Assembly (NCBI GenBank): GCA_009778295.1 | Contig: WRKB01000291.1 | Span: 1 to 12,482, forward strand | Source: Betaproteobacteria bacterium | Lineage (GTDB): Bacteria > Desulfobacterota > Desulfovibrionia > Desulfovibrionales > Desulfovibrionaceae | DNA length: 12,482 nucleotides | Reading direction: 5' to 3' | Part shown: positions 11,018-12,482 of the stretch, in pieces | Layout: each line of letters opens with the position of its first letter | Numbering within the stretch: the first letter of the stretch is position 1 | The notes under the pieces: generated by a model | Told to the model about the DNA's origin: nothing | The model's database searches: none | The model's input: the letters and a program-made list of their open reading frames with translations, nothing else | Translations under genes and position numbers: made by a program

Positions 11018-12482
11018 ATGTTCGAGAGCCTGACTGACAGATTATCCGGTGTCTTCCGCGCTTTTGGCGGAAAGAAGCTTTCCGGAGAAAACATCCAGGA
11101 AGCCTTACGAGAGGTACGGCTTGCATTGCTGGAAGCCGATGTCAATTACAAGGTTGTCAAAGAGTTCGTGGAACGCGTGCGTGAAGCCTGCCTGGGACAG
11201 GAAGTGAGCAAGGGAATTAACCCCGCGCAACAGGTGGTTAAGATTGTGCATGACGAGCTTGTGGTTCTGCTCGGCGGCGAACAGACTACACTTGACTTGC
11301 GTGGCAGGCAGCCCGGCGTGATCATGATGGTGGGACTGCAAGGATCCGGAAAGACAACGTCCGCCGGGAAAATCGCCAACCTGCTGCGTAAGCGGCAGAT
11401 GCGCCCCTATCTGGTCCCCGCAGATGTGTACCGCCCAGCGGCCATCGAACAATTGCGCACCCTTGCCAGACAGATCGACATGCCTTGTTTCCCTTCCAGC
11501 GCGGACATGAAGCCGGTGGACATCTGTCGTCTGGCTCTTGAGGACGCCCGGACTCAACAAGCCACCGTGGTGCTGTTGGATACGGCTGGCCGTCTGCATG
11601 TCGATGAAATACTTATGCAGGAACTGACGGATATCAAAGATGCTGTCAAACCACAGGAGATTCTGTTTGTTGCAGACGCCATGACTGGACAGGATGCGGT
11701 GACTGTCGCCGAAAGCTTCAATGTCCGGCTTGGCATCACCGGAGTGGTGCTTACCAAAATGGATGGCGATGCGCGCGGAGGAGCTGCTCTTTCCATCAAA
11801 ACCGTCACGGGCGCGCCGGTTAAATATGTGGGGATAGGCGAAAAACTTTCCGATCTGGAGGTCTTCCACCCGGATCGCGTGGCTGGGCGTATCCTGGGGA
11901 TGGGGGATGTTCTCACTCTCATCGAAAAGGCACAAACGACCGCCACGCAGGCAGAAGCTGAAGAACTGGCCCGCAAGATGCAAAAAGCCCAGTTCACTCT
12001 GGAGGATTTTCGCACCCAGATGCGCCGAATCAAGCAAATGGGATCTCTGGAATCCATTCTGAAGATGATTCCCGGCATGGGGGCGTTGCGAGACAAACTG
12101 GCACAGGCTAGCCCGCCGGAAAAAGAACTGGAGCGTACGGAAGCGATCATCAACTCCATGACCATGCAGGAGCGGAACAATCCCGATATATTGAATGGAA
12201 GCCGTCGGGCGCGTATTGCCAAAGGTTCCGGTACGACGGTACAGGATGTGAACAAGCTGTTGCGCGGTTTTGAGCAGATGCGCCAGATGATGAAGGGAAT
12301 GATGGGCGGCAAGATACCCAGGGGCGGCCATATTCCGCGTGGCATGCCTGGAATGGGAATGCCCGGAATGGGCGGTATGCTTGGCATGCCGGGGATAGGA
12401 GCGCCGGGAAGCGGCAGTGGACGTGGAGGGGCGACCACAAAAAAGCGAAAAAAACGCGAAAAACAGAAACGGAAAAAGAAAA
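11018..12482 (+). CDS. ffh: Signal recognition particle protein Ffh (3' end beyond window)
   Basis: Ffh binds 4.5S RNA and signal sequences and delivers ribosomes to FtsY at the membrane. ATG 11018 follows GGGGA (11006-11010). The 488 visible codons stay open to the window end. The N domain (FESLTDRLSGVFRAF, then EALREVRLALLEADVN) leads to the GTPase domain with GLQGSGKTTS (Lys112), DVYRPAAIEQL, DTAGRLHVD (188-196), TKMDGDARGG (from 246) and the GIGEKLSDLEVF closing motif. The M domain begins near residue 293 and contains LKMIPGMG and the RNA-binding segment SRRARIAKGSGTTVQDVN. The C-terminus has tandem MPGMG-like repeats and then a Lys/Arg tail. All GTPase motifs are canonical, in contrast to FlhF in the same window. 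The stop codon lies outside. Confidence 0.97.
   Translation, partial: MFESLTDRLSGVFRAFGGKKLSGENIQEALREVRLALLEADVNYKVVKEFVERVREACLGQEVSKGINPAQQVVKIVHDELVVLLGGEQTTLDLRGRQPGVIMMVGLQGSGKTTSAGKIANLLRKRQMRPYLVPADVYRPAAIEQLRTLARQIDMPCFPSSADMKPVDICRLALEDARTQQATVVLLDTAGRLHVDEILMQELTDIKDAVKPQEILFVADAMTGQDAVTVAESFNVRLGITGVVLTKMDGDARGGAALSIKTVTGAPVKYVGIGEKLSDLEVFHPDRVAGRILGMGDVLTLIEKAQTTATQAEAEELARKMQKAQFTLEDFRTQMRRIKQMGSLESILKMIPGMGALRDKLAQASPPEKELERTEAIINSMTMQERNNPDILNGSRRARIAKGSGTTVQDVNKLLRGFEQMRQMMKGMMGGKIPRGGHIPRGMPGMGMPGMGGMLGMPGIGAPGSGSGRGGATTKKRKKREKQKRKKK

Noticed and set aside
11105..12331. 408-codon open frame on the - strand
   Set aside because: It lies entirely opposite ffh, whose protein motifs are unmistakable. 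The antisense product has shadow-like composition and no promoter or ribosome binding site.
1..12482. Mobile element, prophage, toxin-antitoxin, defence system or CRISPR array
   Set aside because: No transposase, integrase, repeat-spacer pattern or toxin-like gene pair was visible. The gene content is core flagellar and housekeeping.

Overview
The window reads as a flagellar gene cluster on the + strand of a Desulfovibrio-like bacterium (Desulfovibrionaceae). This placement is inferred from the gene order (hisA end, cinA/pncC, fliR, flhB, flhA, flhF, flhG, fliA, cheY, a fliL-like gene, small genes, ffh), the protein sequences and a mid-range GC content. No database search was possible. I found no supportable gene on the - strand; its long open frames are shadows of + strand genes. 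I saw no tRNA, rRNA, CRISPR array, transposase or phage gene.

Layout. Positions 1-126 hold the 3' end of hisA, overlapped by a stand-alone cinA C-terminal-domain gene (pncC type, 107-592). An unrecognised membrane-anchored protein follows (706-1245), then a gene-poor stretch of 231 bp with one or two possible micro-ORFs and a sigma-54-like promoter. The flagellar block is fliR (1477), flhB (2356), flhA (3512), flhF (5690), flhG (6771), fliA (7623) and cheY (8494). A 291-bp stretch rich in inverted repeats (8875-9165) separates it from a second set: a fliL-like gene with a long cytoplasmic N-terminus (GTG start, 9166), an unrecognised 109-residue protein (9990) and a membrane coiled-coil protein with a C-terminal helix-turn-helix-like segment (10391). 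Ffh, the SRP GTPase, starts at 11018 and runs off the window.

How the genes work together. FliR, FlhB and FlhA are integral parts of the flagellar type III export gate. FlhF and FlhG set where and how many flagella are built. FliA (sigma-28) turns on late flagellar genes. CheY carries the chemotaxis signal to the motor. FliL-like proteins support the stator. FliP and FliQ, the usual partners of FliR, are not in this window. Three sites with the sigma-54 layout GG-N10-GC lie before fliR, flhB and the 109-residue gene.

Most unusual points. FlhF keeps a P-loop and TKLDE motif, but its other GTPase motifs are strongly altered. FlhG starts directly at its P-loop and lacks the N-terminal activator helix that stimulates FlhF in the characterised systems. 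Together these suggest a FlhF/FlhG pair that does not use the textbook GTPase-activation cycle. I did not find a clearly new multi-gene system; the best candidates for new biology are this pair, the three unrecognised small proteins and the structured intergenic regions.
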